64,000 bases of DNA. It comes from Actinomycetospora sp. NBRC 106378 (GTDB taxonomy: Bacteria; Actinomycetota; Actinomycetes; Mycobacteriales; Pseudonocardiaceae). The notes under the pieces are model-generated. The model did no database searches. It was given only the letters and a program-made list of their open reading frames with translations, and was not told where the DNA came from. Below, in pieces: positions 1-8,222 of the stretch (position 1 is the stretch's first letter; the number at the start of each line of letters is the position of its first letter). A program made the position numbers and the translations under genes. The DNA is taken from assembly GCF_030269685.1 (NCBI RefSeq), contig NZ_BSTT01000010.1:1-64000 (forward strand). Reading direction: 5' to 3'.

Positions 1-18
1 GCATTACGGTGCGACACC

Positions 19-79
19 GAGGGCCTCCGGTGGTCGAGCTGGATGCGTCAGACACACCCACCTCGCCTCGGAGGCCCTC
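19..79. repeat. Long-arm inverted repeat in left-edge non-coding region
   Basis: Perfect 11-bp arms GAGGGCCTCCG (19-29) and CGGAGGCCCTC (69-79) surround a 39-nt loop. The left arm sits in a second, imperfect palindrome (CACCG...CGGTG, about 16-33). Positions 1-168 hold no convincing reading frame. The segment could be a terminator for the hydrolase operon that ends at 169, or the end of an element lying beyond the left window edge; which of these is not resolved. Confidence 0.45.
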
Positions 80-168
80 CTCGATCAACCCGACACGCCG
101 CCGCACACAACGTCTCGGGTCACGACACCTAGAGGCTACGAGAGGGCCGCTCGTTCACCTCGCCGGCG

Positions 169-1113
169 TCACGCCAGGCAGGTGAGCGGCCGCCCGCCGT
201 TGTAGGTGACCATGTCGCCCAGGGCAGCCATGACGTCGATCGCGCCACCCCGGGGGAGCCCGTCGAGCTCGGCGTACGCCCGGTGCAGGTTCCCGACGAT
301 GCGCTCGGCGTCCGGCCACTCGGCGAACCGGCCGAGGTCGGTGTCCTGCGCGGCCGCCAGCGGCGTCACCCCGGCCGCGCGCCCGCGCTGCGCCACGTCG
401 AGGACGAACCGCAGGTAGTCGAGCGTGGCGTCGAGCGGGGCCCGGTCGTGGAAGACCGGGCCGTGACCGGGGACCGTCGTCGTCGCGCCGAGCGGGGCGA
501 TGACGTTCTCCAGCACGTCGACGGCGCCCGTCACCGACCCCATGAGCAGGAACGGGGTCCCGCCGTTGAAGACGAGGTCGCCGCAGAACAGGGTGGACCG
601 CTCGGGGAACCAGACGATCGAGTCGTTCGTGGTGTGGGCCGCGGTGCCCACGTGCCGGACCTCGGCCGCGAGGTCGCCCACGTGCAGCGTCACGCGGTCG
701 CTGAAGGTGAGGAACGGCGGGTCCAGGGGCAGCGAGCCCCACTCCGGGTTCTCCCAGAACGGCAGCTCCCGCGGCGGCCCGAACGCGATCATCTCCTCGC
801 GGGCCCGTTCGTGGGCGACGATCGTCGCGGTGTCGAAGAGGGCGTTGCCCCAGGTGTGGTCGCCGTGGTGGTGGGTGTTCACCAGGGTCCGGACCGGGGC
901 GGAGGTCACCGACGCGATGGCGTCGACGAAAGCGCGGGTGCGCCGCTCCGTGGAGCACGAGTCGACGGCGACGACGCCCTGCGGACCGACCGCGAAGCCG
1001 GTGTTGTTGATCCACCAGGTGCCGTCGGGCTGGATGTAGGCGTGGATGCCGTCCGAGACCTCCTCGAGCCGCGGCGGGGCGGGGACGGTGATGTCGTGGG
1101 CGTGCGCGCTCAC
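169..1113 (-). CDS. MBL-fold metallo-hydrolase
   Basis: A 314-residue metallo-beta-lactamase-fold hydrolase. The metal-binding signature THHHGDH is at about residues 81-87. Further family ligand regions are H near 'GTAAHT', D in 'LFCGDLVF' and H in 'PGHGPV', so a complete dinuclear (usually zinc) site can be inferred. No signal peptide, so cytosolic. The GTG start overlaps the stop of the upstream FAH-family gene by 4 nt (GTGA), so the two are translationally coupled. Substrate unknown. Standing with an FAH hydrolase, a LysR regulator and an amidohydrolase suggests a late hydrolytic step in a small catabolic pathway. Members of this SoxH/glyoxalase-II-like group act on varied esters and thioesters. 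Confidence 0.9.
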   Translation of the reverse strand: MSAHAHDITVPAPPRLEEVSDGIHAYIQPDGTWWINNTGFAVGPQGVVAVDSCSTERRTRAFVDAIASVTSAPVRTLVNTHHHGDHTWGNALFDTATIVAHERAREEMIAFGPPRELPFWENPEWGSLPLDPPFLTFSDRVTLHVGDLAAEVRHVGTAAHTTNDSIVWFPERSTLFCGDLVFNGGTPFLLMGSVTGAVDVLENVIAPLGATTTVPGHGPVFHDRAPLDATLDYLRFVLDVAQRGRAAGVTPLAAAQDTDLGRFAEWPDAERIVGNLHRAYAELDGLPRGGAIDVMAALGDMVTYNGGRPLTCLA

Positions 1114-2027
1114 CGGGCGGTTTCCTTCCGGAGGGGGACGACGGGGGCGCCCGCGACGATCGGGGCGTCGACGGCGCCGAGGCCGTCGACCTCGAGCCGG
1201 ACCCGGTCGCCAGGGGTGAGGTAGGGGTAGGCGTCGGCGCCGTGCACCCGGGAGAGCTCGAGGATGCAGCCGGTGCCGACGGTGCCGCTGCCGATGAGGT
1301 CACCCGGGACGACCCGCGTGCCGCGGGAGGCGTAGGCGATCATCTCGCCGAAGGACCAGTACAGGGCGTCGAGGCGGCCCGCGCTGTAGGGCGTGCCGTT
1401 GACGGTGGCGCTCATCGCGGCGGTGGCCGGGAGCTCGTCGGGCGTGAGCATCCAGGGCCCGCAGCTCGACGCCGAGTCCTTGCCCTTCGCCGGACCGAGG
1501 TTGAGCTTCATCTCCTCGCCCTGCAGGTCCCGGGCACTCCAGTCGCAGAACAGCACGTAGCCCGCGATGTGGTCCACGGCCTCGTCGGGATCGAGGTCCG
1601 AGCCCTCACGGCCGATCACCGCCGCGACCTCGAGCTCGTAGTCGAACGCGGCGCTGCCGGGGGAGACGGGGACGGGCTCGTACGCGCCGCGCAGCGCCGC
1701 CGGGTTGGTGAAGTAGAAGACCGGCTGGCGGTACCAGAGGGGGTCGACCGTCAGCCCGATCGCCGCGCTGGCCGTCACCACGTGCTCCTCGAAGGCCATG
1801 AAGTCGCGGACCGACGGCGGGCGCGGCACCGGCGGCAGCAGCGTCACCGAGGCGGCATCGACGGCCGGACCGCCCGCCGCGTCCGCCGCGGCGGCGCGCA
1901 GGCGCGACCCGTCGTCACCCAGCAGGTCGACCAACGAGGCGGTGCCGGGGACGGGATGCAGGGCCTCGCCCTGCCAGATTCCCGTCCGGACGGTGCCGTC
2001 GGCCTCCGACCAGCTGCTCCAGCGCAT
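1110..2027 (-). CDS. Fumarylacetoacetate hydrolase (FAH) family protein
   Basis: 305 residues. The C-terminal two thirds carry the FAH fold with the family's metal-binding acidic residues: 'DYELEVAAVIG' around residue 130 and the region 'FCDWSARDLQ'. The segment 'GDLIGSGTVGTGC' near residue 245 is the usual C-terminal FAH motif. The family includes fumarylacetoacetases, acylpyruvases and 2-oxo-hept-3-ene-dioate hydratases, all acting on beta-diketone or enol acids with Mg2+ or Mn2+. It lies 48 bp downstream of the LysR gene and overlaps the MBL hydrolase by 4 nt, so it is probably co-transcribed with both. The substrate cannot be read from the sequence. Confidence 0.9.
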   Translation of the reverse strand: MRWSSWSEADGTVRTGIWQGEALHPVPGTASLVDLLGDDGSRLRAAAADAAGGPAVDAASVTLLPPVPRPPSVRDFMAFEEHVVTASAAIGLTVDPLWYRQPVFYFTNPAALRGAYEPVPVSPGSAAFDYELEVAAVIGREGSDLDPDEAVDHIAGYVLFCDWSARDLQGEEMKLNLGPAKGKDSASSCGPWMLTPDELPATAAMSATVNGTPYSAGRLDALYWSFGEMIAYASRGTRVVPGDLIGSGTVGTGCILELSRVHGADAYPYLTPGDRVRLEVDGLGAVDAPIVAGAPVVPLRKETAR

Positions 2028-2075
2028 CCACGCTCCTCTCGTCGACCACCAGCGTGCTCCGGGCGCCCCCGCCGA

Positions 2076-2954
2076 TCATGTCCCGGTCCGGTTGCGGTCC
2101 AGGCGTGCGACGGCCCGTGCGGCCGCCCGGAAGACCGTCACTGCATCGTGGTGGTCGCCCGGGCGGCTCGCGACCGAGACCGTCGCCGGTGGGCCGTCCA
2201 TCGGGACGTAGCGGACCCCCGGGTGCGGGAAGAACCGTCGGGCGGGCTCCGCGTGCAGGCCGAGCCGGCCGGTCGTCGCCACCGCGGTCGCGACCCCCGC
2301 GGGCGAGCGCACCGTGACCCGTCCCCGCGCCCCGGCCCGCTCGCCCCACTCGGCGAGGCCGGCGAACGCCCCGACGGGGGAGACCAGGCGTCGCCCGTCG
2401 ACGTCGGCGCCGGTCAGCCGGGGTGCCGCCGCGAGGTCGGAGCGGACGGGGACGACCGCGACGCGGTCGGTGACGAGCACCCGGTCGGTCGTCAGGTCGT
2501 CCGCGCCGCCGACGTCGTGGACGAGGGCGACGTCGACCTCGCCCGTCCGGACGGCGTCGTACTGGTCGGCCCAGGTGAGCTCGACGGTGTCGAGGACCAG
2601 GTCGGGGCACCGGGCCTCGACGAGATCCCGGACGTCGGGCCAGAGGTCCGCCAACCCGAAACCGAGCACACCGATCCGCAGGACCCCGGGGACCTCGCGC
2701 GGCGCGTCGACCCGGTCGACGAGGTCGTCGAGCTCGGCCAGGAGCCGGCGGGCCCGGGGGAGGAACCGCTCGCCGGCCGGGGTCAGGGCGACCCGGCGGC
2801 TGGTGCGGGCGAACAACGGCGTGCCGAGCTCGCGTTCGAGGGCCTGGATGCGGCGCCCGAAGGGCTGCGCGGCGATGAAGTGGAGCTGCGCGGCGCGACC
2901 GAAGTGCAGGGTGTCCGCGAGCGTCACCGCGTACCGCAGCGCCCGGACGTCCAT
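2076..2954 (-). CDS. LysR-family transcriptional regulator
   Basis: 292 residues. The N-terminal winged helix (residues 1-60) has the typical LysR start: RALRYAVTLADTLHFGRAAQ, then a 'AAQPFGRRIQALERELG' recognition helix. The remainder is the periplasmic-binding-like effector domain. It is divergent from the amidohydrolase at 3107 across 152 bp and is followed on its own strand by the FAH and MBL genes. This is the common LysR layout, so it probably controls both sides. A GAAC-N13-GTTC inverted repeat at 3034-3054 is a candidate operator in the shared promoter region. Inducer unknown. Confidence 0.92.
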   Translation of the reverse strand: MDVRALRYAVTLADTLHFGRAAQLHFIAAQPFGRRIQALERELGTPLFARTSRRVALTPAGERFLPRARRLLAELDDLVDRVDAPREVPGVLRIGVLGFGLADLWPDVRDLVEARCPDLVLDTVELTWADQYDAVRTGEVDVALVHDVGGADDLTTDRVLVTDRVAVVPVRSDLAAAPRLTGADVDGRRLVSPVGAFAGLAEWGERAGARGRVTVRSPAGVATAVATTGRLGLHAEPARRFFPHPGVRYVPMDGPPATVSVASRPGDHHDAVTVFRAAARAVARLDRNRTGT

Positions 2955-3033
2955 GTCCCACCACCTCGCCGTGCACCAGGGGGCCGTCGCGCGATGCTAC
3001 GGCGCGGACCCGCCGTCGGGACTCCTCGATCTG

Positions 3034-3054
3034 AACCGGAACGGGACATGTTCG
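3034..3054. promoter_or_regulatory. Candidate operator between LysR gene and amidohydrolase
   Basis: GAAC (3034-3037) and GTTC (3051-3054) form a weak dyad in the divergent 152-bp intergenic region, where a LysR T-N11-A-type site is expected. Four-base arms are short, so this is only a candidate. Confidence 0.25.
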
Positions 3055-3106
3055 CAGGGCGGGTGCTCCCCATGCTGGCCACGACCCGGCCACGAGGAGG
3101 CACACC

Positions 3107-4603
3107 ATGGCACGCACCCTGATCCGCGGCGGCCACGTCCTGACGATGGATCCCGCGCTCGGCGACCTGGAGAGCGGCGACGTCCTCGTCGAGGACGGGG
3201 TGATCGCGGCCGTCGCGCCGTCCCTGGGGGACGTCGACGCCGAGGTGATCGACGCGCGGGGGCACCTGGTCCTGCCGGGGCTGATCGACACCCACCGGCA
3301 CACGTGGCAGTCGCTGGCCCGCGGCATCTGCGGCGACTGGACGCTGGGCGACTACTACTTCGGCATCCGGCTGGCGATCTCGCCGGCCTTCACCGCCGAC
3401 GACGTCCGGCTCGGCAACCGGCTCGGCGGGCTGGACGCGCTCAATGCGGGCGTGACGACGCTCCTCGACTTCTCGCACTGCAACAACACCCCCGACCACA
3501 GCGACGGGGCCGTGCTCGGCCTGCGCGACGCCGGCATCCGCGCGGCCTTCTGCTATGGCTTCTTCGAGAGCTCGCCGGAGGCGTCACGGTTCGGGGAGCA
3601 CGCGGCGCGACTGGCCGACTTCCACCGCATCGCGGACGAGTACTTCCCGACCGGGGACGGGCTGCTCACCCTCGGGGTGTCGCTCTCGGAGCTGTTCGGG
3701 CTGCCGTTCGACCGGACCGTCGCCGAGCTCGCCGCCGCCCGCGAGCGCCGGGCGCTCATCGTCAACCACACCGGCTGCGTCTGGGGCAGCGTGCTCACCG
3801 AGGGCATCACCGAGCTGGACGCGCTCGGGCTGCTCGGCCCCGACATGGTGCACGTGCACTGCAACACGCTCGGCGACGCGGAGTGGGACGCGGTCGTGCG
3901 CAGCGGTGGCAAGGTGTCGATCTCGGTGGAGACCGAGCTGAACATGGGCATGGGCCGGCCGGTGTTCGAGCGGTGCCGCCGCCACGGCGTGGCCCCGACG
4001 CTGTCCGCCGACGTCATCTCGCTCAACTCCGGCGACCTCTGGCACGCGATGCGCTTCGCGCTCGGGTTCACGCGGTGGGAGGCGACCGAGGCGGTCAACC
4101 TGGCGGGCGCGATGCCGGAGCGGGTGACCACGCTCGCGCGGGAGGCGCTCACCTGGACGACGGTGAACGCCGCCGACGCCCTGGGGCTCGGCGACCGGAT
4201 CGGGTCACTGACGCCGGGCAAGCGGGCCGACCTGCAGCTGGTCGGCGGGGGCGCGCTCGAGCAGCACCCGCGGATCGACCCGTACGCGACCCTGGTCTTC
4301 CAGACTACGGCCGCGGACGTCGCGACCGTGCTGGTGGACGGCCGCGTCGTGAAGCGCGACGGGGTGCTGACCGGCGTCGACCTGCCGCGGCTCACGGCCG
4401 AGGCCGACACCGCCGCGGACGCCGTCCTCGGGCGCGTCCGGGACGCCGGGCGTGCGCTGCCCGGCACCCCGCCCGGCGCCTTCGAGGCCCTCGAGCCCAT
4501 CGCCCGCGGCTTCCACGCCGAGGCGGTGGCGGCCGCGGCGGGAGCTCAGCCGTCCCGACGCGCCATCCGCCAGAACGTCACGCCCACGCCCAGCACCACG
4601 TAG
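3107..4603 (+). CDS. Amidohydrolase-superfamily protein (TrzN/AtzA/cytosine-deaminase-like)
   Basis: 498 residues. The N-terminal beta-sandwich is followed by the metal motif DTHRH (H63, H65). Later candidate metal or substrate residues are in 'VNHTG' (about 221), 'VHVHCNT' (about 249) and 'LSADVIS' (about 304), consistent with the mononuclear amidohydrolase subgroup that deaminates or dechlorinates aminated heterocycles. 'LGDRIGSLTPGKRADLQLV' is the standard C-terminal return to the sandwich domain. GAGGAGG precedes the ATG at a good distance. The 3' end overlaps the convergent ABC permease gene by 58 bp. It is divergent from the LysR gene. Substrate not identifiable. Confidence 0.9.
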   Translation: MARTLIRGGHVLTMDPALGDLESGDVLVEDGVIAAVAPSLGDVDAEVIDARGHLVLPGLIDTHRHTWQSLARGICGDWTLGDYYFGIRLAISPAFTADDVRLGNRLGGLDALNAGVTTLLDFSHCNNTPDHSDGAVLGLRDAGIRAAFCYGFFESSPEASRFGEHAARLADFHRIADEYFPTGDGLLTLGVSLSELFGLPFDRTVAELAAARERRALIVNHTGCVWGSVLTEGITELDALGLLGPDMVHVHCNTLGDAEWDAVVRSGGKVSISVETELNMGMGRPVFERCRRHGVAPTLSADVISLNSGDLWHAMRFALGFTRWEATEAVNLAGAMPERVTTLAREALTWTTVNAADALGLGDRIGSLTPGKRADLQLVGGGALEQHPRIDPYATLVFQTTAADVATVLVDGRVVKRDGVLTGVDLPRLTAEADTAADAVLGRVRDAGRALPGTPPGAFEALEPIARGFHAEAVAAAAGAQPSRRAIRQNVTPTPSTT

Positions 4604-5403
4604 ACCAGCGCGCGCAGCGACGACGACGCCAGCCCGTCGAGCGGCAGCGGGTCGCGCAGGACGTCGGTCCCGGCGGTGAAACCGGAGGTGAGCAGCAGGG
4701 GCTGGAGCCAGTCCAGCGACGGGATCGCACCGAGCACCCCGAACACGATCAGGCCGCCCAGGACACAGGCCAGGACGACCAGCGGGTGCTCGGTGAACGT
4801 CGAGATGGCCAGCGCCACCGCCCCGACGGCGAGCAGCTGCCCGATCGTCCACACCGCGACCAGCGCGATCCGGCCCAGGGCCTCCCCGAAGCCCAGGGTG
4901 GTCCCGGACAGCGTGATGAGCGATCCCGGACCGCCGACGACCAGCGTCCCGGCGATCATCCCGACGACCGCGATGATCGCCACGGCGAGCACGGCCACCG
5001 TGATGACCCCGGCCGCCTTCATGACGACGAAGCGGGCCCGGCCCACGGGCGCCACGAGCAGCCCGCGCAACGTGCCCGACCCCGCCTCGCCGGCCACCGC
5101 GTCGGCCGCGGCGGACGCGACCGCGAGGGGGAGCAGCAGGGTCAGCGCCAGCCCGAGCGCCACCACCGGCAGCACGAACCCGTTGCCGGCCACCTGGGCG
5201 ATCAGCCCGCGACCACCCCGGCCGGCCACGGCGATCCCGATCGCCACGGCCACCGGGATCAACGCCAGCAGCCCGAGCACGACGAGCGTGCGCGGGCGGC
5301 GGAGCACCCACCGGATCTCGGCGCCCACCACCCGTCCGAGCGGCGCGTGGGTCCGTTCCGGCGCTCTCCCCGTCGCTGCGCTCGTCCCGGTCGTCGCCGT
5401 CAC
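4546..5403 (-). CDS. ABC transporter permease (ABC-2 type)
   Basis: 285 residues from a GTG at 5403 that overlaps the ATPase stop by 4 nt (GTGA). That overlap decides the start; the reading frame stays open further upstream without coding character. About six hydrophobic segments are visible: near residues 40-60, 78-105, 130-155, 180-205, 212-235 and 262-280. The arrangement is that of an ABC-2 permease that dimerises with the adjacent ATPase. The substrate is unknown. Being co-transcribed with a LolA-like lipoprotein and facing a two-component system suggests an envelope-stress or export role. The 3' end overlaps the convergent amidohydrolase by 58 bp. Confidence 0.88.
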   Translation of the reverse strand: MTATTGTSAATGRAPERTHAPLGRVVGAEIRWVLRRPRTLVVLGLLALIPVAVAIGIAVAGRGGRGLIAQVAGNGFVLPVVALGLALTLLLPLAVASAAADAVAGEAGSGTLRGLLVAPVGRARFVVMKAAGVITVAVLAVAIIAVVGMIAGTLVVGGPGSLITLSGTTLGFGEALGRIALVAVWTIGQLLAVGAVALAISTFTEHPLVVLACVLGGLIVFGVLGAIPSLDWLQPLLLTSGFTAGTDVLRDPLPLDGLASSSLRALVYVVLGVGVTFWRMARRDG

Positions 5404-6356
5404 GCGTCCTCCTCGGTCAGCCGGGCGAAGAGCTCCTCGAGGTGGGCCCGTCGTCGGGACACCTCCCACACGCCGATCCCGGCGTGCACCAGCGCCGCGA
5501 CCACCGCCGGCGGCTCGACGTCGGCGACCGCCAGGGCGTCGTCGCGCAGGTAGGCCGCGAACCCGACCGCGCGCAGGGCGGCCAGGCCGCGGGCGGGATC
5601 GTCGACGGTGACCGCCAGCTCGCCGTCGGAGGCCAGCAGCGTCGCGAGCTCGCCCGAGACCAGCAGCGACCCCCGCGCCAGCACCGCCACGTGCGTGCAC
5701 ACCGCCTCGACCTCGGCGAGCAGGTGTGAGGACAGCAGTACCGTCGTCCCGGCCTCGTGCAGCTCGGCGATCACCCGTCGGACGTCGCGGGTGCCGGCCG
5801 GGTCGAGCCCGTTGGTCGGCTCGTCGAGCACCACGAGCCGACGCGGCACGAGCAGCGCCGCCGCCAGCCCGAGGCGCTGCTTCATGCCGAGCGAGTAGCC
5901 CCGGTAGCGCCGGCGGGCCGCCTCGGTGAGCCCGACCCGCTCCAGCGCCGCGTCCACCGGCGCCCGCAGGTCACCGTCGAGCCGCGGCTCGCAGGCCGCG
6001 GCCCGGAGCAGGTTGTCCCGCCCCGAGAGGAAGGGGTGGAACCCGGGGCCCTCGACGAGGGCCCCGACGTCGGGAAGGGCCCGCTCGAGCTGCGTGCCGT
6101 CGTGGCCGAGCAGCTCGACCCGACCCGCCGTCGGCGCGGTGAGGCCGAGCAGCATCCGGATCAGCGTCGTCTTGCCCGAGCCGTTCGGGCCCAGGAGCCC
6201 GACGACCGCCCCCGCCGGCAGGTCGAGGTCGACGCCGTCGACCGCCGTCACCGATCCGTAGGTCTTCCGCAGGTCGCGCAGCCGGGCGGCGGGCTCGAGT
6301 GCGGTTCCCGACGGCGGGTCGGTGCGGGTCTGCAGGGACTCCCGGGTCACGGTCAT
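5400..6356 (-). CDS. ABC transporter ATP-binding protein
   Basis: 318 residues. Walker A GPNGSGKT at about residues 56-63. The signature is degenerate: 'YSLGMKQRLGLA' takes the place of LSGGQ, which is common in ABC-2 exporters of the CcmA/NatA type. Walker B 'LVVLDEPTNGLDP' and the H-loop 'LLSSHLL' follow. The C-terminal 100 residues are a regulatory extension typical of this class. ATG overlaps the upstream LolA-like gene by 4 nt and the stop overlaps the permease by 4 nt, so the three genes form one operon. It energises the permease downstream. Confidence 0.95.
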   Translation of the reverse strand: MTVTRESLQTRTDPPSGTALEPAARLRDLRKTYGSVTAVDGVDLDLPAGAVVGLLGPNGSGKTTLIRMLLGLTAPTAGRVELLGHDGTQLERALPDVGALVEGPGFHPFLSGRDNLLRAAACEPRLDGDLRAPVDAALERVGLTEAARRRYRGYSLGMKQRLGLAAALLVPRRLVVLDEPTNGLDPAGTRDVRRVIAELHEAGTTVLLSSHLLAEVEAVCTHVAVLARGSLLVSGELATLLASDGELAVTVDDPARGLAALRAVGFAAYLRDDALAVADVEPPAVVAALVHAGIGVWEVSRRRAHLEELFARLTEEDA

Positions 6357-7384
6357 CGAGTACCCAGGGCCTCGGCCACGACCGGCTCCGGCACCGCGCC
6401 GACGGCGACGCGCCCGTCGTCGGTGACGATCGCCGTGCCGACCGCGGTCGTGATGGCGCGGCCGCTACCGAACGGTCCGGTCACCGGCGTCCCGAGCGCG
6501 CTCAGATCGGGGGCGCCCTGCGGGGCCTGCTGACCCTGCTGCGGGGCGGGCCGCTGGAACACCACGACGCGGTCCCAGCCGTCCCCGACGCTCGTCGTGC
6601 CGGCGGGCGGTCCCTGACGGTCGGGCGCGCCCTGCGGCCGCGCCGGGGCGTCCTTCACCGTGGTGCCGGGCGGCGGGGTGAAGGTGAACAGCGACGGGTC
6701 CTGCGGGCCGAAGGTGACGTCGTCGAACCCGATCTGCAGGGCCGGCGTGGCCGACCCGGTCGTGAGGACCGTGAGCTGCAGCGGGATGCGCTTCTCGGCG
6801 TCGACCGCGACCCGGACCTCGCGCAGCACCGTGCGCTCGGTGGGCTGCGGCGTCAGCACCAGCGTGTACGCCGAGCGCCCGGCGACCTCGGCGGTCCCGT
6901 CGACGGCGACCTGGCTGGTCTTGCGGAGCTCGCCGATGATCTGGGCGGAGGCACCGGCCGGGTCGGTCTGCGGGTCCTTCTGCTCCGGCGCGCCGCCCGT
7001 GGAGCGGGTGGCGGTGCGGTCGGTGGCGTCGTAGGCCCAGCGGGTGGTGCCGTCGGAGACCAGCGTCTTCTCGCCGTCCCCGGAGGGCAGAGCGACGCGA
7101 CCCTTGCCGTCGCCCCCGGACCACACGCGGGCGGACTGCTCGCCGTTCCCGAGCTGGGGCGCGCCGGGCAGCGCCGGCAGGCCGAGCTCGTTGTCGATCC
7201 CGACGGTGCCGTTGAACGGCCCGGGCTGCGCGGTCATGACGGAGGCGACGAGGTCCTCCGGGCTGACCGGCGGGAGCTGCGGCTGCGCCGACGCGGTCCC
7301 GATCCCCACCACCCCGGCGACGACGGCCCCGGCCGCCACCACCGCTCCCGCTGCCCCGAACCATCTGCGCCTCATGGACACCAT
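6353..7384 (-). CDS. Secreted LolA/RseB-like protein
   Basis: 343 residues. The N-terminus has three arginines, a hydrophobic stretch (about residues 10-30) and an Ala-x-Ala site ('TASAQP'), so a Sec signal peptide is likely. There is no lipobox cysteine. The body resembles the LolA/LppX/RseB beta-half-barrel fold ('GVVAVD'-poor, 'LVLTPQPTERTVLREVRVAVD', 'FDDVTFGPQDPSLFTFTPPPGT'), which binds hydrophobic ligands outside the membrane. ATG at 7384, or the in-frame ATG at 7375. First gene of the operon with the ABC exporter; together they may move or sense a lipophilic compound. Divergent from the response regulator at 7557. Confidence 0.8.
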   Translation of the reverse strand: MVSMRRRWFGAAGAVVAAGAVVAGVVGIGTASAQPQLPPVSPEDLVASVMTAQPGPFNGTVGIDNELGLPALPGAPQLGNGEQSARVWSGGDGKGRVALPSGDGEKTLVSDGTTRWAYDATDRTATRSTGGAPEQKDPQTDPAGASAQIIGELRKTSQVAVDGTAEVAGRSAYTLVLTPQPTERTVLREVRVAVDAEKRIPLQLTVLTTGSATPALQIGFDDVTFGPQDPSLFTFTPPPGTTVKDAPARPQGAPDRQGPPAGTTSVGDGWDRVVVFQRPAPQQGQQAPQGAPDLSALGTPVTGPFGSGRAITTAVGTAIVTDDGRVAVGAVPEPVVAEALGTR

Positions 7385-7556
7385 CCTGCGGCGGTGGACC
7401 TGAGACGGTCACAGCGTCGGGCGGGGCCGCCCCGGTCGGGACTTCCGTGAGCGTGTCGCGGCAGACCGTGCGCGTGTCGCTCGCGAAGCGGCGATCACGG
7501 TCGGCCGTCTCCCCGACCTGAGACCACCACAGTCGCGCGGGACTACCGTCGGCGGC

Positions 7557-8222
7557 GTGCCCCGCGTGCTGGTGGTCGACGACGAGCCCGGCGTGCGCGC
7601 GGCGCTCGTGCGCGGGCTGGGGGCCGAGGGCATGGACGTCGTCGCCGTGGGCGACGGGCCGGCGGGCCTGGCCGAGGCGTCGACCGGCACCTTCGACGCG
7701 GTGGTCCTCGACATCATCCTGCCCGGGCTGTCGGGCTACCGGGTCCTCGAGCAGCTGCGCGCCGACGGGGTCGAGACGCCCGTGCTGCTGCTCTCGGCGA
7801 AGGACGGCGAGGTCGACCAGGCCGACGGGCTCGACCTGGGCGCCGACGGGTACGTCGTCAAGCCGTTCTCGTTCGTCGTGCTCGTCGCCCAGCTCCGGGC
7901 CCTGCTCCGGCGCCGGACGCCCTCGGCGCCGCGGATGGTGGTCGGGGCGCTGACGGTCGACGGTGAGGCCGCGACCTGGGCCGGCGCGGAGATCGGCCTG
8001 TCCGCCCGGGAACTCGCGGTGCTGCGCCACCTCGCCGGTCGCCCCGGGACGACGGTGACGAAGGACGAGCTCCTGGCTGCGGTGTGGGGCGACGGGGCGG
8101 CCGCCCGCAACGTCGTCGAGGTGTACGTCGGCTACCTGCGCCGCAAGCTCACGGCCGTCGGTGCGGACGGGCTCGTCGTCACCGAGCGCGGACGCGGGTA
8201 CCGGCTCGACCCGCCGTCGTGA
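7557..8222 (+). CDS. OmpR/PhoB-family response regulator
   Basis: 221 residues from a GTG. The receiver domain (1-115) has the acidic pair in 'VVDDEP', phospho-acceptor D52 in 'VVLDIILPG', the conserved Ser/Thr in 'LLLSAKD' and Lys in 'YVVKPFS'. The winged-helix DNA-binding domain covers about residues 125-218. The stop overlaps the GTG of the histidine kinase by 3 nt, so the pair is co-translated. It faces the lipoprotein/ABC operon across 172 bp and is a natural candidate to regulate it. Confidence 0.95.
   Translation: MPRVLVVDDEPGVRAALVRGLGAEGMDVVAVGDGPAGLAEASTGTFDAVVLDIILPGLSGYRVLEQLRADGVETPVLLLSAKDGEVDQADGLDLGADGYVVKPFSFVVLVAQLRALLRRRTPSAPRMVVGALTVDGEAATWAGAEIGLSARELAVLRHLAGRPGTTVTKDELLAAVWGDGAAARNVVEVYVGYLRRKLTAVGADGLVVTERGRGYRLDPPS

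Noticed and set aside
1-168. tRNA, rRNA or insertion-sequence end at the left edge
   Set aside because: No cloverleaf, rRNA-like text or transposase frame could be recognised; only an inverted repeat is secure.
2314-5553. Very long open frame (about 1080 codons) opposite and across several genes
   Set aside because: Arg/Pro/Ala-rich translation without domains; it is a by-product of high GC at third codon positions, and recognisable proteins occupy the other frames.
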